Shown here: piece after piece, positions 1 through 7,828 of the stretch
Position numbering within the stretch: the stretch's first letter is position 1
Layout: the number at the start of each line of letters is the position of its first letter
NCBI GenBank assembly: GCA_964398885.1
Contig: CAYNOU010000013.1
Coordinates: 1 to 43,751, forward strand
Origin: JAGMCF01 sp964398885
Lineage (GTDB): Bacteria; Cloacimonadota; Cloacimonadia; JGIOTU-2
Direction: 5' to 3'
Length of the DNA: 43,751 bases
Notes under the pieces: generated by a model
What the model was told of the DNA's origin: nothing
Database searches by the model: none
Seen by the model: only the letters and a program-made list of their open reading frames with translations
Made by a program: the position numbers and the translations under genes

Positions 1-57
1 TAAAAAAAGTCAATGAAAATATAACCAAAAAAATAAAACTTATATGTAGGAGACATA

Positions 58-1095
58 ATGGATTCAGTCTACATAATAGCTGAGGCCGGTCAAAACCATA
101 ATGGCAGTATGAAAATGGCTAAACAGTTGATTGATATGTCAGCTATGCCAATTATTGATAAAGCTTTCAGTAGAGAATTAGAAGGAATTGATGCGATTAA
201 ATTTACGAAGAGAGATATGACTGAAGAATTAACAAAAGAAGAATATAATAAAATTTATGATTCACCCAATTCTTTTGGTAAAACTTATGGAGAACATAGG
301 GAAAAATTAGAATTGACCTATGAGCAACATATTGAACTTTTCAAATATGCGAAGAGTAAAGGACTTGATTTTGTAGAGACTTTAACATCTATAAAAACTT
401 TAAAATTATTAGAATATATTGATGTAAAATATATAAAAGTTGCTTCGCGCGATCTTGTCAACATACCTTTATTGGATGAAATTGGGAAAACAAAAAAACC
501 CGTGATTCTATCAACTGGTATGGGAGGTATACCAGAAATAGATAAAGCAATAGAAACGATAAATAAATATCATGAAGATATTATTATACTTCATTGTTTA
601 TCTCAATATCCTGCAGATTATCAATATCTAAATTTACGTTCAATATTTTTTCTTAAAGATAGATATCCTTATACTATAGGATATAGTGATCATTCTATTG
701 GTATTGTAGCACCTATTGTGGCAGTAGCTTTAGGAGCTGAAATTATTGAAAAACACATTACATTGAGTCATTCTTTAAAGGGATCAGATCATAAATGTGC
801 TTTAGAGCCTGATGGATTATGGCGTATGGCAAGAGATATCAGAAATATGGAAGTTGCATTGGGAGAAGAAACAAAACAAATTAGTGAAGTTGTAAAGCCA
901 TTTAAGGAAAAATTAGAAAGATCTGTGTGTTGTAATAAATTAATAAAAAAAGGGGAGATACTTAAAGAAACTGATTTAATAATGCTTAGTCCTGGAGGAG
1001 GATTAAGTTGGAGTGAGAAAAATAATATTGTAGGTAAAAAAGCAATAAGAGATATTGAAGAATTTAGTGTTCTTAAGGAAGAGTATTTCAAATGA
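58..1095 (+). CDS. NeuB-family sugar acid synthase with SAF domain
   Basis: A 345-residue NeuB-family protein. Family members condense phosphoenolpyruvate with an N-acylated hexosamine to give a nine-carbon sialic-acid-like sugar. Residues 1-270 form the NeuB barrel, beginning with IIAEAGQNHNG (residues 6-16). Residues about 285-345 match the C-terminal SAF/antifreeze-like domain. Start: AGGAGA at 48-53 precedes this ATG. The stop overlaps the start of the HAD gene (ATGA). Seen: both domains and full length. Known: NeuB chemistry. Inferred: the exact product (sialic, legionaminic, pseudaminic or other) cannot be told. The downstream activating genes appear decayed, so the pathway may be incomplete here. 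Confidence 0.85.
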   Translation: MDSVYIIAEAGQNHNGSMKMAKQLIDMSAMPIIDKAFSRELEGIDAIKFTKRDMTEELTKEEYNKIYDSPNSFGKTYGEHREKLELTYEQHIELFKYAKSKGLDFVETLTSIKTLKLLEYIDVKYIKVASRDLVNIPLLDEIGKTKKPVILSTGMGGIPEIDKAIETINKYHEDIIILHCLSQYPADYQYLNLRSIFFLKDRYPYTIGYSDHSIGIVAPIVAVALGAEIIEKHITLSHSLKGSDHKCALEPDGLWRMARDIRNMEVALGEETKQISEVVKPFKEKLERSVCCNKLIKKGEILKETDLIMLSPGGGLSWSEKNNIVGKKAIRDIEEFSVLKEEYFK

Positions 1096-1751
1096 TTAAA
1101 GCAATTTTATATGATATGGGAGATATTTTTTTTGAAGCTCATTATTGGCGAAAATGGATGTGGGGCGAGTTTGTTAAATCTGGAGAATATAACGGAAATT
1201 TTCGAGAATTTTATGAATTGTATGAAAAATATTTGAAGCCGGTATATGAAAATAAAAAGGATTACTGGGAAACATATAAGGATTTTATTCAATCAATAAG
1301 GAAAGAAAATATTGATGAATTCATAAAAAAATCAAAAAAAGTAAAATTAAATTATGAAAAAAATAGAGAATTATTTCCTGAAGTATTTGATACTTTAAGT
1401 AAAATTCATAAACTGGGAATTAAAAACATTGTAATTACAGATAGTGAGAACGGTGAAGAATTTGTTAGAAACAGCTTATTAAGAAAATTTAGAGTTAACA
1501 AATTTATTGATAAAGTTATTACTTCCAAAGAAACTGGTTTTATAAAACCTAATCCAAATATTTTTGATTACGTGTTAAAGAATTTTAATCTTAGAAAAAA
1601 TGAAGTCTTATTTATTGCACACGATAAAGATGAAATTGATGGAGCTAAAAAAATTGGTCTTAAGGTTGTTGAATACAATAATTATTTAAAAGTTAAAACA
1701 AAAGCAGATTACAAAATATTAGAATTCTCTGAGTTATTGAATTTTATTTAG
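1092..1751 (+). CDS. HAD-superfamily hydrolase, YihX-like
   Basis: A 219-residue HAD protein with a helical cap. Motif I reads DMGD at residues 8-11: the nucleophile Asp8 is present but the usual second Asp (position 10) is Gly, as in the DLGN-type YihX group. Motif II is around Thr116-Ser118, motif III Lys152 in IKPNP, and motif IV is the acidic run HDKDEIDG at 177-184. It overlaps neuB by ATGA, so the two are probably co-translated. A phosphatase acting on the sugar-acid phosphate made by its neighbour would fit (inference). The altered motif I leaves catalysis uncertain. Confidence 0.75.
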   Translation: MIKAILYDMGDIFFEAHYWRKWMWGEFVKSGEYNGNFREFYELYEKYLKPVYENKKDYWETYKDFIQSIRKENIDEFIKKSKKVKLNYEKNRELFPEVFDTLSKIHKLGIKNIVITDSENGEEFVRNSLLRKFRVNKFIDKVITSKETGFIKPNPNIFDYVLKNFNLRKNEVLFIAHDKDEIDGAKKIGLKVVEYNNYLKVKTKADYKILEFSELLNFI

Positions 1752-1774
1752 ACATTTGTTTTTAATAAAAATAA

Positions 1775-2176
1775 GATTTACCGTCTTTTGTGTCAAATTG
1801 TGATATTATTATCAAAGGTGATTATTCTAAAATTTATAAATTTCATAAAAAAGGTAAATATTTACTTACTTTGGTGGGATCTATGCAGCATTATACCATT
1901 CCATATGGCGTTTGTGAAATAAAAAATGGTGGAGAATTAGAAACTATCAGAGAAAAACCAGAATATGATTTTTTAGTAAATGCAGGTATGTACTTGTTAG
2001 AACCTTCTGTGCTAAAATTTATCCCTGAAAATAGATTTTATCATATTACAGATTTAATAAAAGAGTTGCAAAAAAATAATCAAAAAGTTGGGGTATTTCC
2101 TGTATCAGAAAAATCTTATATTGATGTTGGGCAGTGGGAAGAGTATAAAAAGACAATGAAAGAACTGGAATTATGA
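1775..2176 (+). pseudogene. 5'-truncated sugar-phosphate nucleotidyltransferase
   Basis: Only the C-terminal part of an NTP_transferase-fold enzyme remains. The open frame reads DLPSFVSNCDIII and ends with IDVGQWEEYKK, the usual end of these enzymes, which in NeuB clusters often carry N-terminal CBS domains. An in-frame TAA lies at 1772-1774. The GXGTRL nucleotide-binding loop and roughly two thirds of a normal gene are absent. A GTG at 1790 could start a 128-residue protein, but it has no good ribosome site and homology begins upstream of it. I call it a gene remnant. It sits just where a nucleotide-activation gene is expected between the HAD gene and a neuA relic. Confidence 0.75.
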
Positions 2177-2259
2177 TAGAAAATAAGAGTATATTGGATT
2201 TAATTCCAGCCAAACTTAGAAGTATATTGCCAGGATGTGGGTGTTGTAGTATGGGATGA
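2173..2259 (+). pseudogene. probable decayed start of a neuA-like cytidylyltransferase
   Basis: A 28-codon frame starts at an ATGA overlap with the preceding remnant. It reads MIENKSILDLIPAK and then LRSILPG before turning to low-complexity Cys/Gly codons and a stop. CMP-sugar synthetases (NeuA family) typically begin MI.NK.ILA.IPARGGSKG.PGKN, so this resembles a NeuA N-terminus whose P-loop has been scrambled by small indels. The downstream 84 bases up to the flippase hold no recognisable gene. The identification rests on about 20 residues plus context after neuB, so it is tentative. Confidence 0.5.
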
Positions 2260-2343
2260 TTGTAATAGATTTTGAAATCTACGAAAATAAATGAAATAAT
2301 GATTGAATGTGAAAGAAGCTTATAATACCCAACATAAAATAGC

Positions 2344-3795
2344 ATGATGAAAAAAAATACTACTCTACACGCCCTAAAATGGTCAACTCTTGGACATATT
2401 CTTCCCCAAGTTGTAAGTCCATTTATAACAATCTACATTGCTCGATTGCTATGTCCAGAAGCTTATGGACTTATTGCTATTGCCACAATTGTGATATCTT
2501 TTTTACAGCGATTTTTAGCACAAGGATTTACAACTGCTCTCATTCAGAAGCAAGGGCACCAAACAGAAATTTATAGAACAGCTGATTTTATTTTTAGTTT
2601 TAATTTAATATTAAGTATTATGTTTTATCTTATCATATTCGTTTCATCTGTATCAATAGCCCAATTTTTTCATAATCCAGAAGCAAAATTAGTTGTATCA
2701 ATTTTATCTCTTGTCATGATTATCCGTGCTTTTGGCGATGTCCAATTAGCAATACTGCAGAAGAATATGGACTTCAAATCGGTTTTTTTTAGACAGATTG
2801 TTCCTATTGGTTCACTGTTAATAGTTACTCTTCCTTTGGCTTCATTAGGGTATGGCGTATGGGCATTAGTTGCAGGGAAATTGGTATCAGATATTCTAGC
2901 TGTTATTGTATTGTGGTGGAAAAGCGAATGGAAGCCAAGATTTAATTTTAGCTATAAAGAAAATGCAGACATTATTAGATTTGGGTTATATGTTATTTTT
3001 ACCTCATTAATGGGATGGGCGCTAATTCAAGGTGATAATTTAATAGTTGGGAAGTTCCTTTCCACTAAAGAATTAGGACTATATAAAACCGGGTATGACC
3101 TTGATCAAAGAATTTTTGGAATATTAATAGTTCCTATTTTACCTGTTTTCTATTCAAAATTTTGCTCATTAAAGACAAGTGAAGATATAAAGGAATTTTA
3201 CTCAAAATTAAAAGAATATATCAGTATTCTTATCTTTCCTCTAATGGCTGGTGTTATACTTATAAGTCCATATTTTGACAATTTAATCCTTGGGGAAAAA
3301 TGGAAGGGTATCTCTTTTGTTATGGCATTATTAACAATAACAGGAATAAGCAATTTATGGGCATTAATGGGTAATATGTTTAAATCACTTGGGAAACCTA
3401 AGATACCTGCAAAAATAACCTTAATTGTAGTATGTATTTATATACCATTATGGTTATTTATTATTCAATTTGGGCTTAAAACATTTCTAATAGCAAGGGT
3501 ATTTATTGCTTTAATAGCGATAAGTATCAATACCTATTTTGAGAATAAAGAATTGAAAATTAATTTATTTCAGGCACTAAGGTTTTATTATAAAGCATTT
3601 TTTGCTGCCATAATAATGTTTATAGCTGGGTCTTGTTTCCAAAAGTTTTTCTTTAATAATAATTATACTCTATTTTCTTTAATATTATTAATTCTGATAT
3701 CCTCATTAATTTATTTTTTAATGATATGGAAATTTTCAAAGGAACAAGTTCTTGCTGTAAAAGAGGTGATGTTTAAGGGACAAAAAAAGTATTAA
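2344..3795 (+). CDS. Wzx-type lipopolysaccharide flippase (MOP/PST family)
   Basis: A 483-residue membrane protein of the polysaccharide transporter family, which moves undecaprenyl-PP-linked repeat units across the inner membrane. About 12-14 hydrophobic segments span the whole length. The N-terminal region (ALKWSTLGHILPQVVSPF, then IARLLCPEAYGLIAIA) is typical of the WzxC-like branch. It is full length for the family. It starts at tandem ATGs with no clear ribosome site, so the exact start is uncertain. It follows the decayed NeuA region and leads the sugar module at 3800-8989. Family assignment is firm; the glycan carried is unknown. Confidence 0.9.
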   Translation: MMKKNTTLHALKWSTLGHILPQVVSPFITIYIARLLCPEAYGLIAIATIVISFLQRFLAQGFTTALIQKQGHQTEIYRTADFIFSFNLILSIMFYLIIFVSSVSIAQFFHNPEAKLVVSILSLVMIIRAFGDVQLAILQKNMDFKSVFFRQIVPIGSLLIVTLPLASLGYGVWALVAGKLVSDILAVIVLWWKSEWKPRFNFSYKENADIIRFGLYVIFTSLMGWALIQGDNLIVGKFLSTKELGLYKTGYDLDQRIFGILIVPILPVFYSKFCSLKTSEDIKEFYSKLKEYISILIFPLMAGVILISPYFDNLILGEKWKGISFVMALLTITGISNLWALMGNMFKSLGKPKIPAKITLIVVCIYIPLWLFIIQFGLKTFLIARVFIALIAISINTYFENKELKINLFQALRFYYKAFFAAIIMFIAGSCFQKFFFNNNYTLFSLILLILISSLIYFLMIWKFSKEQVLAVKEVMFKGQKKY

Positions 3796-3799
3796 CTAT

Positions 3800-4783
3800 A
3801 TGGAAAAAGAAGCTAAAATTTATATTGCTGGTCATACTGGTTTAGTGGGTTCAGCTATTGTAAGAAGACTGAAAAATGATGGTTTTACAAATTTACTAAT
3901 AGTTTCTCACAAGGATTGTGACCTGAGAATACAAAATCAAGTGAGTGAATTGTTTAAGCAAGAGCGGCCTGAATATATATTTTTAGTAGCCGCAAAAGTT
4001 GGTGGTATTCATGCAAACATTACATATCCTGCCGAATTTATTTATGATAATCTTCAGATTCAGACGAATGTAATACATTCCTCATGGAAAACAGGGGTAA
4101 AAAAATTAATATTTTTAAACAGCTCTTGTATATACCCGAAATTCTCTCCTCAACCAATGCTGGAAGAGTATCTATTAACAGGATTAATGGAACCTACAAA
4201 TGAGATGTTTGGTATAGCCAAAATTGCTGGGATTAAGATGTGTCAAGCATATAGAAGACAATATAACTGTAATTTTATCTCGGCTATTGCATCTAATTTA
4301 TATGGTCCTAATGATAATTATAATTTAAAAAACTCTCATGTCTTAGGTGCCCTGATAAGGAAATTTCACGAAGCGAAAATAAATAAATTGGACAGAGTTA
4401 TATTATGGGGTGATGGCTCTCCAAGACGAGAATTTTTGTATATTGATGATCTGGTTGATGCTTTATTATTTCTAATGGATAATTATAATGAAGAAGAACC
4501 AATAAATATAGGAACTGGAGTTGATATTACCGTAAAAGAGTTAGCACAAATTGTAAAATCAGAGGTTGGATATCAGGGAGAAATTTATTGGGATGTAAAT
4601 AAACCAAATGGAATCCCAAGAAAGTTATTGGATATTTCTAAACTTAGTAATCTTGGGGGGAAATATAAAATTAGGTTAAAAGACGGTATTCATACTACTT
4701 ATAAATACTTTGTTGAATGGGATTATCCCAGTATTCTAAAGAAGGAGTCAAATGGATATAAAGTTAATAGAAAGATTTTATAA
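3800..4783 (+). CDS. GDP-L-fucose synthase-like SDR with Tyr-to-Phe change
   Basis: A 327-residue extended SDR most like GDP-fucose synthase (Fcl/WcaG) and its relative ColC. NADP site: AGHTGLVGS at 10-18. The active-site loop NSSCIYP (107-113) and PTNE..GIAKIAGIK (132-146) are conserved. The catalytic YxxxK motif reads Phe137-G-I-A-Lys141, so the Tyr acid/base is replaced by Phe (codon ttt). In characterised Fcl this Tyr is part of the Ser-Tyr-Lys triad, so ketoreductase activity may be lost or changed, leaving perhaps only 3,5-epimerisation. The 3' end overlaps the next gene by 32 bases. The likely substrate is a GDP-4-keto-6-deoxy sugar supplied by gmd at 23848. Confidence 0.8.
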   Translation: MEKEAKIYIAGHTGLVGSAIVRRLKNDGFTNLLIVSHKDCDLRIQNQVSELFKQERPEYIFLVAAKVGGIHANITYPAEFIYDNLQIQTNVIHSSWKTGVKKLIFLNSSCIYPKFSPQPMLEEYLLTGLMEPTNEMFGIAKIAGIKMCQAYRRQYNCNFISAIASNLYGPNDNYNLKNSHVLGALIRKFHEAKINKLDRVILWGDGSPRREFLYIDDLVDALLFLMDNYNEEEPINIGTGVDITVKELAQIVKSEVGYQGEIYWDVNKPNGIPRKLLDISKLSNLGGKYKIRLKDGIHTTYKYFVEWDYPSILKKESNGYKVNRKIL

Positions 4784-5702
4784 ATCACTATATCTGATTC
4801 GTAGGGTAGAAGAGGAGATCGAACAGATTTACCCTTCAGATAAGATTAAAAGCCCTGTCCATCTATCTCTTGGGCAAGAGTCCATTTCTGTAGGAATTTG
4901 TGAGGCACTGAGGTCTGATGATGTAGTTTTCGGAACCTATAGAGGGCATGCAATGTATCTTGCAAAGGGCGGAAACCTAAAAAGATTGATTGCAGAATTG
5001 TTTGGGAAGGAAACTGGCTGTGCAAAAGGGAGAGGTGGCTCGATGCATATACTTGATATAGAAAAAGGGGTTATGGGTACTTCAGCAATTGTAGGTACTA
5101 CAATACCACTTGCAGCAGGATATGCATTAAGTTTAAAGAATAAAAGATTAGATTCTATAGTAGTAAGTTTTTTCGGTGATGGCGCAGTTGATGAAGGTAC
5201 TTTCCATGAAAGCATGAATTTTGCGGCACTCAAAAAAATACCAGTTCTTTTTGTTTGTGAGAATAATTCTTACGCAATTTATTCTCATCATTTGAATAGA
5301 CATCACTCGGATAACATTTTTGAGCGGGCAAAGACATATGGAATGCCTGCTGAAAGAATTGAGGATGGAGATATATTTAAGATATACGAACTTGCTACCA
5401 AATATGTTGCGAAAATGAGAAAAGGTGAAGGACCTGCATTCTTAGAGTGTTTCACCTGTCGTTGGAAAGAGCATGTTGGGCCTAATGATGATTTTGACTT
5501 AGGATATAGGACCGAGGAAGAAGTGCTTTTATGGAAGAAAAGGGACCAGTTAAAAAGATTAAGATTGCTTTTACCAGCTCAGACTTTAGATGTCATTGAG
5601 TACCAAATAGAGAAAGAAATTAAAGAGGCATTTGTCTTTGCTGAAGAAAGCCAATTTCCTAACTCAGATCAACTTTATGAAGATGTGTTTAAGGAGCTAT
5701 AA
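4752..5702 (+). CDS. thiamine-diphosphate E1 alpha subunit (AviB/PDH-E1alpha-like)
   Basis: A 316-residue alpha subunit of a 2-oxoacid dehydrogenase E1. ThDP/Mg motif: GDGAVDEGTFHES from residue 142 with the closing NN at 171-172. YRGHA (63-67) and the GRGGSMH loop (93-99) are also present. GGAG at 4744-4747 upstream of the ATG supports this start despite the 32-base overlap with the preceding gene. The stop directly abuts the beta-subunit ATG. No E2 or E3 gene lies nearby, so oxidative decarboxylation to acyl-CoA is unlikely. Placement among deoxysugar genes recalls, from memory, the avilamycin AviB1/AviB2 pair that supplies a two-carbon branch to a sugar. Transfer of acetaldehyde from pyruvate to a keto-sugar is the inferred role. 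Confidence 0.9.
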   Translation: MDIKLIERFYKSLYLIRRVEEEIEQIYPSDKIKSPVHLSLGQESISVGICEALRSDDVVFGTYRGHAMYLAKGGNLKRLIAELFGKETGCAKGRGGSMHILDIEKGVMGTSAIVGTTIPLAAGYALSLKNKRLDSIVVSFFGDGAVDEGTFHESMNFAALKKIPVLFVCENNSYAIYSHHLNRHHSDNIFERAKTYGMPAERIEDGDIFKIYELATKYVAKMRKGEGPAFLECFTCRWKEHVGPNDDFDLGYRTEEEVLLWKKRDQLKRLRLLLPAQTLDVIEYQIEKEIKEAFVFAEESQFPNSDQLYEDVFKEL

Positions 5703-6740
5703 ATGAAACGAATTTTAAGTTATCCTGAAGCAATTAGAGAAGCAATAGAACAAGAGATGTCTAGTGATTCTTCGGTAATTGTGATGGGTCAAGGTGTAGA
5801 TGATCCCAAAAGAATATATGGAACTACAAAGGAACTTGTAGAGAGATTTGGAAAAGAAAGAGTTTTTGACACTCCTCTATCGGAGGATGGTATGACAGGG
5901 GTGGCGATTGGTGCTGCACTGGGAGGATTACGGCCAATTCATACTCATATAAGGATGGATTTTATGCTATTGGCTATGAACCAAATTATCAATATGGCTG
6001 CCAAGATGCGGTATATGTTTGGAGGAGCAGTTTCCATTCCTCTGGTTATTCGTTCTATTATTGGTAAAAGTTGGGGGCAGGGACCTCAACATTCCCAAAG
6101 TATCTATCCATTATTTATGAACATACCTGGTCTTAAAATAGTAGCTCCTTCCACCCCTTATGATGCAAAAGGATGTTTAATTCAGAGCATTAGAGACGAT
6201 AACCCGGTTATATTCATAGAGCATAGACATTTATATTATCAAAAGGGTTATGTACCAAAAGAAAGTTATGTCGTTCCTTTTGGGAAGGCTCGGGTTATCA
6301 AGAAAGGTTATGATATAAGCTTGATTGGAATTTCTCAAATGGCAGTTGAGTGCCTTAGAGCTTCTCATTTTTTAAATGAAGTTGATATCAACGCTGAAGT
6401 TATTGATCCGATCTCACTAAGTCCATTAGATATTGATACAATTGAATCATCAGTTTTGAAAACAGGAAAACTTATTATTGTAGATAATGCATGGATGAAA
6501 TGTGGCGCTGGATCAGAGATAATTACCCAATTAATAGAGAGGGGTGTGAGTATGGTGGTGCAGCGGATGGGGTTTGCTTTTGTTCCCTGCCCTACAACAC
6601 CAACACTTGAAGAACAGTTTTATCCAAATGCGAGGAAAATTGCATCAAAGGCATATGAGATGCTTTATCCAAATAGAAAACCGTGGATAGCAACTACCGA
6701 ACAATACATTGAAGAAATTGAATTTAAAGGGCCATTTTAA
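5703..6740 (+). CDS. thiamine-diphosphate E1 beta subunit
   Basis: A 345-residue beta subunit that pairs with the alpha subunit directly upstream (stop codon immediately followed by ATG). The N-terminal transketolase pyrimidine-binding domain carries FDTPLSEDGMTGVAIGAALGG (55-75). Glu61 is the expected ThDP-activating Glu. The C-terminal transketolase domain follows (VIDPISLSPLD). It is full length for the family. Together the two genes encode a complete heterotetrameric E1 without an E2 lipoyl partner. The pair sits between a GDP-fucose-synthase-like gene and a ColD-like gene, suggesting a sugar or sugar-precursor substrate rather than central metabolism. The substrate is inferred only. Confidence 0.9.
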   Translation: MKRILSYPEAIREAIEQEMSSDSSVIVMGQGVDDPKRIYGTTKELVERFGKERVFDTPLSEDGMTGVAIGAALGGLRPIHTHIRMDFMLLAMNQIINMAAKMRYMFGGAVSIPLVIRSIIGKSWGQGPQHSQSIYPLFMNIPGLKIVAPSTPYDAKGCLIQSIRDDNPVIFIEHRHLYYQKGYVPKESYVVPFGKARVIKKGYDISLIGISQMAVECLRASHFLNEVDINAEVIDPISLSPLDIDTIESSVLKTGKLIIVDNAWMKCGAGSEIITQLIERGVSMVVQRMGFAFVPCPTTPTLEEQFYPNARKIASKAYEMLYPNRKPWIATTEQYIEEIEFKGPF

Positions 6741-6760
6741 TCAAGTAGAGTTGCATTAAA

Positions 6761-7804
6761 ATGAATAAAATCATTGAAAGTGACATAAAGAACATTTTAG
6801 CCCATATCGAATTAGATAAACTAAAAAATAAAACCATTCTATTAACAGGCTCTAATGGACTTATTGGTTCATTTCTTGTGCAATTGGTTTTTTATCTAAA
6901 TAAAGAAGGTTATAATATAAAACTTCTCGGGTATTCCAAGAATAGTGCGAAATATTATTTGAAATATGTCTTAAGTGACAATAATATAAAACTTTTTGCC
7001 AGTGATTTGATTTATGAAAGATTCAAAAATCTACCCGGAATTGATTATATTATCCATACTGCTACTTATGCACAACCTAGAAAGTTCTTGGAAGATAAAC
7101 TAACTACAATTGCATTAAATACATTAGTTTTAAAAAAGTTATTGGATATAGCTAAAATTAATTCTTCATCAGTACTTTTTCTTAGTTCGTCAGAAATCTA
7201 TGGGCAACCTCCATCTAATGATATTAACCCTATTTCCGAATCCTATAATGGAAATTGTTCCACAACTTCTACTCGTGCTCCTTATGCGGAGTCCAAGCGT
7301 CTTGGAGAAACCATTTGCAATATCTACAAGAAAGAAGAAAATGTAGATGTGAAAATTGCAAGGGTTTCTGCTGTATATGGTCCTGGGATAGACACTAAAG
7401 ACAAACGGGTGTTGGGAGAATTTATCAATAAAGCTCTCAATGATAAGGTAATTGATTTACTGGATGAAGGTAAACAAATACGGACTTGGTGTTATATTTC
7501 TGATACTATTATAATGTTATTATACATCTTACTTTATGGGAAAGATTTTATTTATAATGTAGCAGGAAAATCAGATATTTCTATTTTAGGACTTGCCCAG
7601 TTAATTGGAAAATATACTAATGTCCCAGTCAAAGTACCTAAAAAAAAGAAGGAATTAGATTATATAAGAGATGCGCCCATTCATATCCAGATTGTTATAA
7701 GTAAAATTGTAAATGAATCTAAGTATTATGATTTCGTTCCCATTGAGGAAGGGATTAAACGATTTGTAGAGTGGAATAAAATTAATCTAAAATCAGGAAA
7801 CTAA
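6761..7804 (+). CDS. NAD-dependent epimerase/dehydratase (extended SDR)
   Basis: A 347-residue extended SDR. The NAD-binding TGSNGLIG lies at 29-36 after a roughly 25-residue N-terminal helix. The active site has LSSSEIYG (141-148) and YAESK (175-179). The C-terminal half carries a typical nucleotide-sugar-binding region (RTWCYISD, then YNVAGK). It looks most like UDP-glucuronate decarboxylase and dTDP/CDP-glucose dehydratase relatives, but the residues that separate these activities cannot be decided by eye. It is 20 bases after E1 beta and 24 bases before the ColD-like gene, so it should belong to the same deoxysugar pathway, as either the dehydratase or the final reductase. Confidence 0.8.
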   Translation: MNKIIESDIKNILAHIELDKLKNKTILLTGSNGLIGSFLVQLVFYLNKEGYNIKLLGYSKNSAKYYLKYVLSDNNIKLFASDLIYERFKNLPGIDYIIHTATYAQPRKFLEDKLTTIALNTLVLKKLLDIAKINSSSVLFLSSSEIYGQPPSNDINPISESYNGNCSTTSTRAPYAESKRLGETICNIYKKEENVDVKIARVSAVYGPGIDTKDKRVLGEFINKALNDKVIDLLDEGKQIRTWCYISDTIIMLLYILLYGKDFIYNVAGKSDISILGLAQLIGKYTNVPVKVPKKKKELDYIRDAPIHIQIVISKIVNESKYYDFVPIEEGIKRFVEWNKINLKSGN

Positions 7805-7828
7805 AAAATAAAAATATTGGAGATTTTA

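Noticed and set aside
1..57. End of an upstream gene
   Set aside because: The first three bases are TAA and could be its stop, but no upstream sequence is available to support this.
7817..7828. TTG start for the ColD-like gene
   Set aside because: The ATG at 7829 has a properly spaced GGAG, and the extra four residues overlap that ribosome site.
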